In this document: positions 45,069 through 52,855 of the stretch, one piece after another
How positions within the stretch are numbered: the first letter of the stretch is position 1
How the letters are laid out: every line of letters begins with the position of its first letter
Origin: Sphingopyxis sp. H053
Lineage (GTDB): Bacteria > Pseudomonadota > Alphaproteobacteria > Sphingomonadales > Sphingomonadaceae
Length of the DNA: 64,000 nt
Direction: 5' to 3'
Assembly: GCF_001468225.1 (NCBI RefSeq)
Contig: NZ_LNRU01000004.1
Coordinates: 1-64,000, forward strand
Program-made: the position numbers and the translations under genes
The notes under the pieces: model-generated
Told to the model about the DNA's origin: nothing
Database searches by the model: none
The model's input: only the letters and a program-made list of their open reading frames with translations

Positions 45069-45923
45069 CTATTGCGCCGGACGGCAGTCCTTCAACCAGA
45101 TGACATGCTTATATTCGTCGAAATCCTCAACAGTGCCGGTCAGTTTGATGCTCTTGTTCGGCTTGAGCTGGAGCGAAAAAGCGGCCTGTCCCGGTGCCAT
45201 GTAACAAACGATGTCGGTCTTGAACGGCGCCTGGTTCGGCAGCCGGATCGCCTGTTCATAGGGCTGGGGAATCTTGTAGCCGACGCGGAAATCCTTGCCG
45301 TCCTTGGTCACATAATCGACGAGCCCGTCGATAGTGAACTGCTTGCCCTTGTAGCGGGTGAGGATGCCCGCCGAATTGCGTTCGGTGTCTTTCGACACCT
45401 GCTGCGAGAAGCTCAGCGAGTTCATCTTCACCGGCGCGGCGGCGACGGTTGTCGCGGTCGCGCCCTTCTTGGCGGCGGCGGCGCCGGCCTTGCCGCCCTT
45501 TATCTGGTTCAGGATGCCGCACATTTCAGCCTTCGCCGCATCGCTGCCGACCGACTGGCCCGCGCGCAATTTCGCCTCCATCACCACCGTTCCGATTCCG
45601 CCCGTCTGCGTCGCGGTGATCTGGATCGGGAAGGCGCGCACGGTCCCCGTCATCGGCTGTTCGATCAGCATCGATCCATATTCGGCCTCGTCGGCCATGA
45701 TGTCATAACCCTTGGCGGCGACGAGCCCGCGCATCTGGCCGATCGCGACCGCGGGGGGCAGGTCGGCAACGGTCACCGCGGCGGTGAAGCGCAGCGCAGT
45801 AATCGGATTGCCCTTTTTGACGAAGGCTTCCTCGCAGGTCGCGGCGTTGGCGGTGCCGGTGGTGAGGAGAATGGCGGCCGGCGCAATGGCGATCGCGAGG
45901 CGGGAATAAGTCGTGGTGCGCAT
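45069..45923 (-). CDS. Exported protein with C-terminal OB-fold (tRNA_anti-like) region
   Basis: A 284-residue protein with a signal peptide (ending TANAA). The N-terminal half (GNPITALRFTAAVTVADLPPAVAIGQMRGLVAAKGYDIMADE) is of unknown type. After an Ala/Lys/Gly-rich linker, SLSFSQQVSKDTERNSAGILTRYKGKQFTIDGLVDYV and the following strands resemble the tRNA_anti-like OB-fold of periplasmic proteins. Four Cys could form disulfides. GGGAG precedes the ATG. Likely periplasmic; function unknown. Confidence 0.72.
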   Translation of the reverse strand: MRTTTYSRLAIAIAPAAILLTTGTANAATCEEAFVKKGNPITALRFTAAVTVADLPPAVAIGQMRGLVAAKGYDIMADEAEYGSMLIEQPMTGTVRAFPIQITATQTGGIGTVVMEAKLRAGQSVGSDAAKAEMCGILNQIKGGKAGAAAAKKGATATTVAAAPVKMNSLSFSQQVSKDTERNSAGILTRYKGKQFTIDGLVDYVTKDGKDFRVGYKIPQPYEQAIRLPNQAPFKTDIVCYMAPGQAAFSLQLKPNKSIKLTGTVEDFDEYKHVIWLKDCRPAQ

Positions 45924-46125
45924 GAGTGGCTCCCTGAGATGTTCATGTTATGCGACTTATGTTGTGAGATGCATCTGCCGCAGTGCGTGGCCGCCTGCAA
46001 TGGCTAAGTTCCCAATATGATGGCGCTTTGGAACGTCGGCGGGTTTCTTCGCCGGCCGGCTTGACCTCAACTGGGCTTCAGCTTTCATAACGCTGGACAG
46101 TTGATTCGCGAATGGAGCTTTGTTC

Positions 46126-47004
46126 ATGCTGCACTATCCCGCCGCCACGCCTGCCGACCCCGTCGATAGCGATACCGCCGCACCCGCTGCGGCTTTCCTG
46201 CCGCGTTATCTGGCGCGGATCGGCTATACCGGGCCGGTCGCGCCGACGCTCGATGTGCTCGCCGCACTGCAGGCCGCGCATATCGCCGCCATTCCCTTTG
46301 AGGCGATCGACGCGCTGACCGGCGCGGGGATCGATATCGGGGCCGACGCGATCGACGCCAAGCTGATCGGCCAGCGGCGCGGCGGCTATTGCTTCGAACA
46401 GAATGCGCTGTTTCTCCGCGCGCTGCTGGCGATCGGGTTAGACGCCGAGGGGCTGCTCGGCCGGGTGCGCTGGATGCTGCCCGACGATGCCCCGCCGACC
46501 CCGCGCACGCATATGGTGGTGCGGGTGAAGCTGGGTGGGCGGCCCTGGCTCGTCGACGCCGGCTTCGGCGCGGCGGTCCCGCCCGCCCCGCTCGCGATGG
46601 ACAGCGAGGAGCCCCAGCCGACGCGGCACGAGAGCTATCGTGTCGTGCGGCATGGCGACGTGTGGCAGGTCGCGGCGCTGATCGAGGGTGAGTGGCGGAC
46701 GCTGTACCGGCTCGACCATGTCTCGCCGCCGGCGATCGATTATGAAATCGGCAACTGGTACACCTCGGCGCATCCGGACTCGCATTTCCGGCACCAGCTG
46801 ATCGCCGCGCGCACGACCGCCGACGCGCGTTATGGTCTGCGCGACAACCGGCTGACGACGCGGCTGACCGACGGGCGGCTCGACCGGCGCTACCTGACCG
46901 CCGACGAGATCGAGCGGACGCTGGCGGAGATTTTCCTGCTGCCGGTGCGGGCGCACTGGCGCGCGGCGATTGAGCGCGCTGCGACGGCGGAGATCGCCGG
47001 CTAG
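46126..47004 (+). CDS. Arylamine N-acetyltransferase
   Basis: A 292-residue NAT, which moves acetyl from acetyl-CoA to arylamines or hydrazines. The catalytic triad is intact: Cys89 (RRGGYCFEQN), His129 (RTHMVVRV) and Asp144 (WLVDAGFG). The N-terminal helices with PFEAIDALTGAGIDIG are typical. The ATG at 46126 follows GGAGC; a TTG two codons upstream is the only other choice. In sphingomonads the physiological substrate is unknown; foreign aromatic amines are candidates. Confidence 0.94.
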   Translation: MLHYPAATPADPVDSDTAAPAAAFLPRYLARIGYTGPVAPTLDVLAALQAAHIAAIPFEAIDALTGAGIDIGADAIDAKLIGQRRGGYCFEQNALFLRALLAIGLDAEGLLGRVRWMLPDDAPPTPRTHMVVRVKLGGRPWLVDAGFGAAVPPAPLAMDSEEPQPTRHESYRVVRHGDVWQVAALIEGEWRTLYRLDHVSPPAIDYEIGNWYTSAHPDSHFRHQLIAARTTADARYGLRDNRLTTRLTDGRLDRRYLTADEIERTLAEIFLLPVRAHWRAAIERAATAEIAG

Positions 47005-47071
47005 GCCCGCGCGGCTTGACTCGCCGCGGCTATCGCGTTCTTTTGACGGCGAAACAAGGGAGCGCGATTCC

Positions 47072-47500
47072 ATGGCCGATAAAGCACCCGTGCTGCTGTC
47101 CGGCGGCAATCCGCAGATCGCCAAAGGCTATGGCGACGCGCCGGTGCAAGCCTATATCGCCGCGATGCCGGGGTGGAAGTCGCCCGTCTGGCGCCGGCTC
47201 GACAAGCTGATCGAGAAGAGCATTCCGGGGGTTGCGAAGGCGGTCAAATGGAACTCGCCTTTCTATGGTCCGCCGGGGCAGGGCGACGAGCCGACGCACT
47301 GGTTCCTGAGCATCCATTGCTTCGACAAATATATCAAGGTCGCCTTCTTTCGCGGCCAGTCGCTCGATCCGGTGCCGCCGGTCGCGTCGAAGAGCGGCGA
47401 CACGCGCTATTTCCATATCCATGAAGACGAGCCGGTCGACGAGGCGGCATTCGCCGACTGGGTGAAACAGGCGGCGGCGCTGCCGGGCGAGAAGATGTGA
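47072..47500 (+). CDS. DUF1801 protein (1)
   Basis: A 142-residue protein of the DUF1801 fold: YIAAMPGWKSPVWRRLDKLIEKSIPGVAKAVKWNSPFYG, then FLSIHCFDKYIKVAFFRGQSLDP, with a C-terminal DEAAFADWVKQAAALPG helix. The family is often called an iron chaperone-like or DUF1801 domain; its role is not established. AAGGGAG precedes the ATG at 47072; the longer frame to 46970 lies inside the NAT gene. A second DUF1801 gene follows ten bases later. Confidence 0.88.
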   Translation: MADKAPVLLSGGNPQIAKGYGDAPVQAYIAAMPGWKSPVWRRLDKLIEKSIPGVAKAVKWNSPFYGPPGQGDEPTHWFLSIHCFDKYIKVAFFRGQSLDPVPPVASKSGDTRYFHIHEDEPVDEAAFADWVKQAAALPGEKM

Positions 47501-47510
47501 GGAGAAGGGC

Positions 47511-47906
47511 ATGGCGGCGGATCTGATCGATGCGAAGATCGCGGGGCTCGGCGATTGGCGCGGAGCGACGCTGACGAAGCTGCGCGCGCTGATCCATGCC
47601 GCCGACCCCGACGTCGAGGAGACGGTGAAGTGGCAGAAGCCGTCGAACCCGTCGGGCGTCCCGGTGTGGGAGCATGCGGGCATCCTGTGCACGGGCGAGA
47701 CGTATAAGGACAAGGTCAAGCTGACCTTTGCCAAGGGCGCAGCGCTTGCCGATCCGAAGGGGCTGTTCAATTCGAGCCTCGACGGCAATACGCGGCGTGC
47801 GATCGATTTGTTCGAGGGCGACAGCGTCGATGAGGCGGCGTTCAAGGCGCTGGTTCGCGCCGCGGTCGAGGCGAATCTCGAGAAGCCGGCGAAAGCGAAA
47901 AAGTAG
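47511..47906 (+). CDS. DUF1801 protein (2)
   Basis: A 131-residue second DUF1801 protein in tandem with the first: WRGATLTKLRALIHAADPDVEETVKWQKPSNPSGVPVWEHAGILCTGETYKDKVKLTF, then RAIDLFEGDSVDEAAFKALVRAAVEAN and a basic tail (KPAKAKK). The two share the VKW..P motif but otherwise differ, so the pair is old or separately acquired. GAGGAG precedes the start and the ten-base gap implies one transcript. Confidence 0.88.
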   Translation: MAADLIDAKIAGLGDWRGATLTKLRALIHAADPDVEETVKWQKPSNPSGVPVWEHAGILCTGETYKDKVKLTFAKGAALADPKGLFNSSLDGNTRRAIDLFEGDSVDEAAFKALVRAAVEANLEKPAKAKK

Positions 47907-47982
47907 CGCGAAACAGGGGCGGCATCGGCCTGCCGCATCTCGCGCCGTCGGCTGCCGGTCGTGTCGCGGCAATGATCGCCGG

Positions 47983-48522
47983 CTAGGCCGCCCTGCAGAA
48001 TCCGGGTTCGCCATCGGGCAAGGGCCAGCGGCCGTGCACGATATGGCGCGCCTCGCCGGTCACGCTTTCGACAAGCAGCATCTCCGCGGCGGTCCATTCG
48101 ACCGGATCAATCGCTTCGGCGCCAAGCCCGTCGCCGCGATAGTTGATCGTGACGTGAAGCTCTGGCGGCAGGTTGAACCATTTGAAATCATGCCGATGCA
48201 AATATTCGGCAAGCTGCCGCTGGAATTCCCACGCGGCCGTAAGCGGTGTGGAACTTCGCAGCATCGTCGCCTTGCGGCATTCGATCCGGTCGAACCGCAC
48301 AGGGAAGGCGCCGGCGCCGAAATCGTCCAGGCCGCGGATCACCAGTTCGAGGAAGCCGGCGGGGGCTTCGGCCAGATCGACGAATGTCGCGAGCGTCATA
48401 TGCAGCAGATCGACCCCGCGGCGCCGGTCGTTTCGAGGCAGGGCATCGATGCGCGCTGCGATGTCGGCCGGCGGCTTGACCATCAGATAGAGGGGACGTC
48501 GTGCGAAAATCCTGCGTGGCAT
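47983..48522 (-). CDS. 2H phosphoesterase, 2'-5' RNA ligase family (B)
   Basis: A 179-residue 2H protein with HxT motifs His41/Thr43 (LLHMTL) and His123/Thr125 (ELHVTINYRGD). It is closely alike to the gene at 52283 throughout: both have RxPLYxMxKPP, LPRND, FPxRFDRIExRKA, WTxxExLLVES and HGRW. The pair is a clear paralogue set, separated by five genes. An AAGAGGA site precedes the ATG. Substrate unknown; RNA ends or 2',5'-linked or cyclic nucleotides are possible. Confidence 0.88.
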   Translation of the reverse strand: MPRRIFARRPLYLMVKPPADIAARIDALPRNDRRRGVDLLHMTLATFVDLAEAPAGFLELVIRGLDDFGAGAFPVRFDRIECRKATMLRSSTPLTAAWEFQRQLAEYLHRHDFKWFNLPPELHVTINYRGDGLGAEAIDPVEWTAAEMLLVESVTGEARHIVHGRWPLPDGEPGFCRAA

Positions 48523-48659
48523 GATCAGTTCCTCTTAATGTCGAATCGACAGAGTGGAGAAAGATCATGCCATTAGAACAAATAGCGAACAAATTCCAGT
48601 GCGGTCGGGCGGCACGCGGTTGAAGGTTCGCGCCGGGCGGCGCGGGTCGGGCGCGACCT

Positions 48660-49100
48660 TCACTTCGCGGGTTCACGCGGCTTCATGTGCCACATCGCAT
48701 TGACGATGACCCATCGCTCGCCGAACTTGCCCATGTGGAAATAGTCGACGAACCACGGGGTTTCGACGCGCACCGCGGCGGCGTTGCCCGCGACGTCGAG
48801 GATCCTGCACGCGCGGTCCCACTCGGCGCGCGGGGTCTTGAGTGCGCCACCTTTGGTAAGGTCGACGAGTTCCTCGCGGCTCATGCGCTGGAGGCCGAGC
48901 CGTTCGTCGGGCGTGTCGCCGAGCACGCGGCGCTTAGCGAGGTCGGGGTGGAGCGCGCGCTTGACGCGCTCGGGATCGCCCTCGAGCTGGCCGTCGACAT
49001 AGTCGAAACACGTCGCCTCGATCGCCGCGAGGTCGGCGGGGGATGCGGTGGGTACGGGCGTTGCGGTCGCGGCGGCGAGGGTGAGCAGGGTCGTCAGCAT
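48660..49100 (-). CDS. Exported NTF2-like protein (lumazine-binding-like type)
   Basis: A 146-residue protein with a short signal-like N-terminus (MLTTLLTLAAATATPVPTA). The body (LAAIEATCFDYVDGQLEGDPERVKRALHPDLAKRRVLGDTP, then AVRVETPWFVDYFHMGKFGERWVIVNAMWHMKP) is the pattern of the putative lumazine-binding NTF2-like family, in which DYFHMGKFGERWVIVNxLW is highly conserved. No enzyme activity is known. GGGAG precedes the ATG. Confidence 0.85.
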   Translation of the reverse strand: MLTTLLTLAAATATPVPTASPADLAAIEATCFDYVDGQLEGDPERVKRALHPDLAKRRVLGDTPDERLGLQRMSREELVDLTKGGALKTPRAEWDRACRILDVAGNAAAVRVETPWFVDYFHMGKFGERWVIVNAMWHMKPREPAK

Positions 49101-49182
49101 GGCGGCTCCCGATTTGGAAATGGGACGCTCAGCCTAGCGCGCCTGCTGCGCCTGTCACCCTCCTTCGCGTCAGCCGTCGCGG

Positions 49183-49629
49183 TTAGCGGCAGCGCACATT
49201 GTCGCGGTCGATCGCGGTGCCGACCGCCGCGCCGCCGACCGCGCCAAGGATCGTGCCGAGCGTTTCGGAGCGGCCCGGTGCGATGACGTTGCCGATCACC
49301 GCGCCGGCAATGCCGCCGACGATGAGCCCGGTCGAACCGTCGTTGCGGCGGCAATAATATTTGTCGTCGCGGCCGCGATAGACGCGGTCGTTGTTCGACA
49401 GGCGGCGTTCGCGATAGCGGCGATCGGTGCGATAATATTGGTCGGCATAATAGCCGCCGTGGCGCGGGTCGGGGCGGTCGTAATCATAGCGGCCATACTG
49501 GTCGTAATAGGCGCGGTCGTAATAGCCGTAACCGCCGTCGTCGTAATTCGAGGCGTAACCGTCGCCGGTGGTGGCACAGCCCGCCAGCGCGGTCGCGGCG
49601 GCGAGGGGCAGGATCATCAGCTTGTTCAT
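49183..49629 (-). CDS. Glycine-zipper lipoprotein
   Basis: A 148-residue outer-membrane lipoprotein candidate. The signal ends in a lipobox (TALAGC, Cys17). A Tyr/Asp/Arg-rich stretch follows (residues 25-95), then a glycine zipper (GLIVGGIAGAVIGNVIAPG, then LGTILGAVGGAAVGTAIDR) that should insert as a helical hairpin, the 17-kDa-antigen type. The ATG at 49629 is preferred to 49635 because GGAG then has good spacing. Likely role: envelope integrity. Confidence 0.88.
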   Translation of the reverse strand: MNKLMILPLAAATALAGCATTGDGYASNYDDGGYGYYDRAYYDQYGRYDYDRPDPRHGGYYADQYYRTDRRYRERRLSNNDRVYRGRDDKYYCRRNDGSTGLIVGGIAGAVIGNVIAPGRSETLGTILGAVGGAAVGTAIDRDNVRCR

Positions 49630-49751
49630 CGACATCACTCCATCAAGGTCGCGTGCCGGGCCAAGCGGGCGGGGCATGCTTTGCCCCTCTGCCGGGATAA
49701 ACCCTCAGGAGGGGGGGTGGGTTCCGCCCATCCTTCCGCTCAGGGCGCGGG

Positions 49752-50180
49752 CTAATCGGCGGTCTTCGCGCGATCGGGCGACCAGGCGACGGGTTCGAGC
49801 GTGCGTGCCGCGACCGATTCGACATATTTGCCGTCGCGCGCTGCGGTTTCCTTCTTGATCGCGATCCATTCGGGGTCGGCGAGGAAGGCCGCCCACGCGG
49901 CGTCCATCGCGCTGACGTCGGGCCAGTCGAGGAGATAGACGAACTCGACCTTGTCTTCATGCTCGCTGCGCCAGATCGAGCGGACCGCAAAACCGTGGCG
50001 CGCCATGATGCGCAGCGCATGATCGCGGAACCGGTCGTGGAACACGCCCTCGTTGGCGCGCGGGATTTCGTAGATGCGAAGCTGTTGCAGCGGCGCGGGG
50101 TGGTCGGCGGCGAGCGCGACGGTGACCGGCGCAAGCGCGAGGATCGCGGCGATGGCGATGGCAGGAACGGGGGACGGCAT
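49752..50180 (-). CDS. Exported NIPSNAP family protein
   Basis: A 142-residue protein with a signal peptide (residues 1-25, ending ALAAD) and a NIPSNAP-type ferredoxin-like domain: LQQLRIYEIPRANEGVFHDRFRDHALRIMARHGF, then EFVYLLDWPDVSAMDAAWAAFLADPEW. AAGGAAAC precedes the ATG. It follows the arr gene on the same strand (28 bases) and may share its transcript. Biochemical role unknown. Confidence 0.88.
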   Translation of the reverse strand: MPSPVPAIAIAAILALAPVTVALAADHPAPLQQLRIYEIPRANEGVFHDRFRDHALRIMARHGFAVRSIWRSEHEDKVEFVYLLDWPDVSAMDAAWAAFLADPEWIAIKKETAARDGKYVESVAARTLEPVAWSPDRAKTAD

Positions 50181-50208
50181 AGCGGTTTCCTTGACAGGGG
50201 GGGACGGG

Positions 50209-50628
50209 TCAGTCGATGATCGGCGCGCCCTCGGCCTGCAACCGCGCGAGATTGTCCTTCATCGCCTGCAGTATTTCGGGCGGGTGCGGTTCCCACTCGG
50301 CCACCTCGCCGACGATGCGCAGCGGGAAACGCGAGCGATAACTGCGCGTCGGGTTTCCGGGGAATTTCTTGTCGGTGAGGTTGGGGTCGTCGAACCAGTC
50401 GCCGGTGGGTTCGACGATATAGATGCGCTCGCGCCCGTCCCCCGCCGCCAGCTCGCAGCCCCAGATCGCCGATTCGAGCGCGGCGGAGAAATAGATCCAC
50501 GACATCGGCGCGGCCTGATAATTGCTGCCCCAACCCGCCGCGAGCAGGTCGCCGGTTTTGAGGTCGGCGCGGGTGCCGTGGTAGAAGGTCGCGCCGATAT
50601 CGGGGCCGGTGGGTGCGGTGTCGGCCAT
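50209..50628 (-). CDS. arr: Arr-type NAD+--rifampin ADP-ribosyltransferase
   Basis: A 139-residue Arr homologue. It matches known Arr sequences along its length: FYHGTRADLKTGDLLAAG near the N-terminus, WIYFSAALESAIWGCELAAGDGRERIYIVEPTG, then DDPNLTDKKFPGNPTRSYRSRFPLRIVGEV. Arr inactivates rifamycins by attaching ADP-ribose. The start lies four bases after the stop of the upstream lipoprotein gene, with no ribosome-binding site of its own, so it is probably translated by coupling. No mobile element or integron signal adjoins it, which points to a resident chromosomal gene. Confidence 0.93.
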   Translation of the reverse strand: MADTAPTGPDIGATFYHGTRADLKTGDLLAAGWGSNYQAAPMSWIYFSAALESAIWGCELAAGDGRERIYIVEPTGDWFDDPNLTDKKFPGNPTRSYRSRFPLRIVGEVAEWEPHPPEILQAMKDNLARLQAEGAPIID

Positions 50629-50632
50629 CGGG

Positions 50633-51187
50633 TCAATATGCGTTGCGTTCGGTGCGGAGTGCGGCCTTGCCGTCCTTCCAGTTCACTTCGGCGGCGGGTT
50701 CGTCGGCCTTGCCGGGCGCGAACAGTTCATAGACGATCGTGCCGTCGTCCTGCGTGCTTTCGATGACGCGCGCCGGGGTGAAGGCGTCGGCCGCGGCGCC
50801 GGCGGCGGCACGCACCGGGGCGGGCGCGTCGGCCCATGCGATATCGCGCTGCATCTCGACGACGCGGTATTTTCCCGCCTCCTCGATCAGGTCGAGCTCG
50901 ACCGGGCTGCCGTCGGGGCGCGTCCCCTCGACGTCATAGAAGATCTTGCCGTCCCTTTCCTTGCGCTCGGTCTCGGCGATTTTCATGCCGGGCACTTTGG
51001 CGAGCACCGCATCGCGCACGCCGGGCGGCAGGTCGGCTTCGGCGACCGTGCTGATCTCGGCCGCGGGCCCATCGGCGAGCACCGATTTTTCGGGCGCCCC
51101 GCCAGCTGCTTCAGTGGGGGCCTCTGCCTTGCCGCATCCCGCAATTGCGAGCAGCGCGCCCGCGATCAGCCACGTCCGTCCACGCAT
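50633..51187 (-). CDS. Putative lipoprotein with PepSY-like region
   Basis: A 184-residue protein. The signal ends in a lipobox (LLAIAGCGK, Cys18). The middle part, LPPGVRDAVLAKVPGMKIAETERKERDGKIFYDVEGTRPDGSPVELDLIEEAGKYRVVEMQRDI, has the beta-alpha-beta pattern of PepSY-like domains, and a second similar unit may follow (ARVIESTQDDGTIVYELFAPG). Such domains are thought to inhibit or modulate periplasmic enzymes. The arr gene is directly downstream, four bases away. Confidence 0.75.
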   Translation of the reverse strand: MRGRTWLIAGALLAIAGCGKAEAPTEAAGGAPEKSVLADGPAAEISTVAEADLPPGVRDAVLAKVPGMKIAETERKERDGKIFYDVEGTRPDGSPVELDLIEEAGKYRVVEMQRDIAWADAPAPVRAAAGAAADAFTPARVIESTQDDGTIVYELFAPGKADEPAAEVNWKDGKAALRTERNAY

Positions 51188-51264
51188 TATGCTCTCCCGT
51201 CTCTGGTAACCGATGTCAGCCTATCGGCGACGAACGCGCGAGTCGACCCGGCGCGGCGCGAAGC

Positions 51265-51573
51265 TCATTCGACATCGTCCGACGGATCGAGCCGCTCCAC
51301 CCAGATCGGGCGTCCGTCGGGCGACAGCGCGATGTCGTGCGAGGGGACCATGTCGGCCCCGGTCTCGATCCAGCCGCGCCCGTCGCATTTGGGGCAGGGC
51401 ACGCGGATCGAGCGGTGGCTGACGAGGTCTATCTGGCTGTTCCACTGGCCATGGCCGCTGCACACCGGGCAGAGCACGTCCAGATCGCCCGTGCGGTGGC
51501 GGACCGAAATGCCGTCGAGCGCGTGCGGATCGTGCGGGCCGGAACAAGTGACAATGTTCGAGGCGTGGGACAT
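51265..51573 (-). CDS. DnaJ-type zinc-finger protein
   Basis: A 102-residue protein with two CxxCxGxG units: CPVCSGHGQW and CPKCDGRGW. Together they should bind one zinc ion, as in the DnaJ cysteine-rich domain. There is no J domain. The C-terminus has a plain strand-rich tail ending VERLDPSDDVE. The ATG at 51573 lacks a good ribosome-binding site, and a frame open to 51648 offers the only other ATG start. Possible role: a small chaperone-like or RNA/protein-binding factor; this is inference from the zinc motif only. Confidence 0.65.
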   Translation of the reverse strand: MSHASNIVTCSGPHDPHALDGISVRHRTGDLDVLCPVCSGHGQWNSQIDLVSHRSIRVPCPKCDGRGWIETGADMVPSHDIALSPDGRPIWVERLDPSDDVE

Positions 51574-51655
51574 GGGGGGAGGATAGGCGGCGGGGCGGCG
51601 GTTTGGCAATGCCGGGAGATTCAGGGCCGTCGCACCTTTCGACTTCAACCGGGCA

Positions 51656-52237
51656 TCACGCCCTTCCCGGCCGGGCCATCGGCGTCAGGACGGGCGAGGT
51701 TCCGGCCTGGATCTCGCCGATGATTTCGAAGCCGAAGCGCTGGTAGAGCGGTATGTTGCGCGGGTTCGAGCTTTCGAGATAGGCGGGGCGGCCGTCGGCG
51801 TCGATGCGCGCGATCGCCGCCTCCATCAACGCGGTGCCGAGGCCGCGGCCGCGATACGCCGGATCGGCGGCGATCAACGGCAGATACCAGTGCGGCTCCT
51901 TGAGGTGGAATTGCTCCATCTGTTCGAAGAGCGCGTCCATCTCGCCCTTGCGGCTGCCCGGCGTCTGGTCGTCCATGATCGCGGCCATAAGCGCGCCGTC
52001 GGGCGCGACGCCGGGGGGCAGCCATGTCGCGACCGCCGCGCCGTCGTCGGCGACGAAAGCGCTATCATGCTCGAACGCCGCGCCGCCGAAGGCATCGAAA
52101 AATTCGTGGCGGCGGTCGAGATAGGTCGCGGCGTCGGGCGAGGCCCAGCGCGCCATCGGGTCGCCCGAAAAGCCGAGCACCAGCGTGTGGAGCAAGCGGG
52201 CCTTGTCCGCGGGTTTGCCGATCGTGATCTTCGCCAT
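51656..52237 (-). CDS. GNAT family N-acetyltransferase
   Basis: A 193-residue GNAT. The acetyl-CoA loop is ADPAYRGRGLGTALMEAAIARID (R/Q-x-x-G-x-G/A), followed by PAYLESSNPRNIPLYQRFGFEIIGEI, the usual LYxRxGF C-terminal strand. The N-terminal half has a long helix rich in acidic residues. Substrate unknown. It is 45 bases downstream of the third 2H phosphoesterase gene and probably co-transcribed. Confidence 0.9.
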   Translation of the reverse strand: MAKITIGKPADKARLLHTLVLGFSGDPMARWASPDAATYLDRRHEFFDAFGGAAFEHDSAFVADDGAAVATWLPPGVAPDGALMAAIMDDQTPGSRKGEMDALFEQMEQFHLKEPHWYLPLIAADPAYRGRGLGTALMEAAIARIDADGRPAYLESSNPRNIPLYQRFGFEIIGEIQAGTSPVLTPMARPGRA

Positions 52238-52282
52238 GTCTCGCGCTTCCTTTCCTGCCGCCTCCTTCGTGCCGGGCCGCGC

Positions 52283-52795
52283 TCAGCCGCCGGGTGGCGT
52301 CAGGGTCCAGCGTCCGTGCTCGATATGCGTGGTCTTCCCCACAACGCTTTCGACCAGCAATATTTCCCGAACCGTCCATTCGATCGGCGGCATTTTCTGC
52401 GCGTTGAGGCGGTCGCCGTGATAGTTGATCGTGATGTGCGGTTCGGGGGTGGTGCCGTCCATGATCGGCGCCTTTTCGCGCAGCAGATGGTTCACCAGCG
52501 CCTTTTGAAACGCCCGCGCCTCGGCCAGCGGATCGCGCGTGCGCAAAGTCACCGCCTTGCGGTTCTCGATCCGGTCGAAGCGGAGCGGGAAGGGGGCCGC
52601 GGTGAAGCCGCCCAGCGCGGCGATCGTCGCGGGCAGCCACTCGGGCGGCGCATAATGGAGGTCGTAGAGCGAGATGAGCGTGACATGGAGGAGGTGCGGC
52701 CCGCGCGAAGGATCGTTGCGCGGCAGCACGGCGATCTGCGCCTGCACCTCCGGCGGCGGCTTGGCCATGACGTAGAGGGGGTTCCGGGCGCGCAT
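52283..52795 (-). CDS. 2H phosphoesterase, 2'-5' RNA ligase family (C)
   Basis: A 170-residue 2H protein with HxT motifs His37/Thr39 (LLHVTL) and His120/Thr122 (EPHITINYHGD). It is a close paralogue of the gene at 47983, sharing PLYVMAKPP, LPRND, FPLRFDRIENRKA, EWTVREILLVES and HGRW. No good ribosome-binding site precedes the ATG. It is the last ordinary high-GC gene before the lower-GC island at 52.8 kb. Confidence 0.88.
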   Translation of the reverse strand: MRARNPLYVMAKPPPEVQAQIAVLPRNDPSRGPHLLHVTLISLYDLHYAPPEWLPATIAALGGFTAAPFPLRFDRIENRKAVTLRTRDPLAEARAFQKALVNHLLREKAPIMDGTTPEPHITINYHGDRLNAQKMPPIEWTVREILLVESVVGKTTHIEHGRWTLTPPGG

Positions 52796-52855
52796 GGGTG
52801 GGCGTGTAGCATGGTGTGGGGGTGAGGCCGAATAGCTGGCATCGATTGCCTTAAG

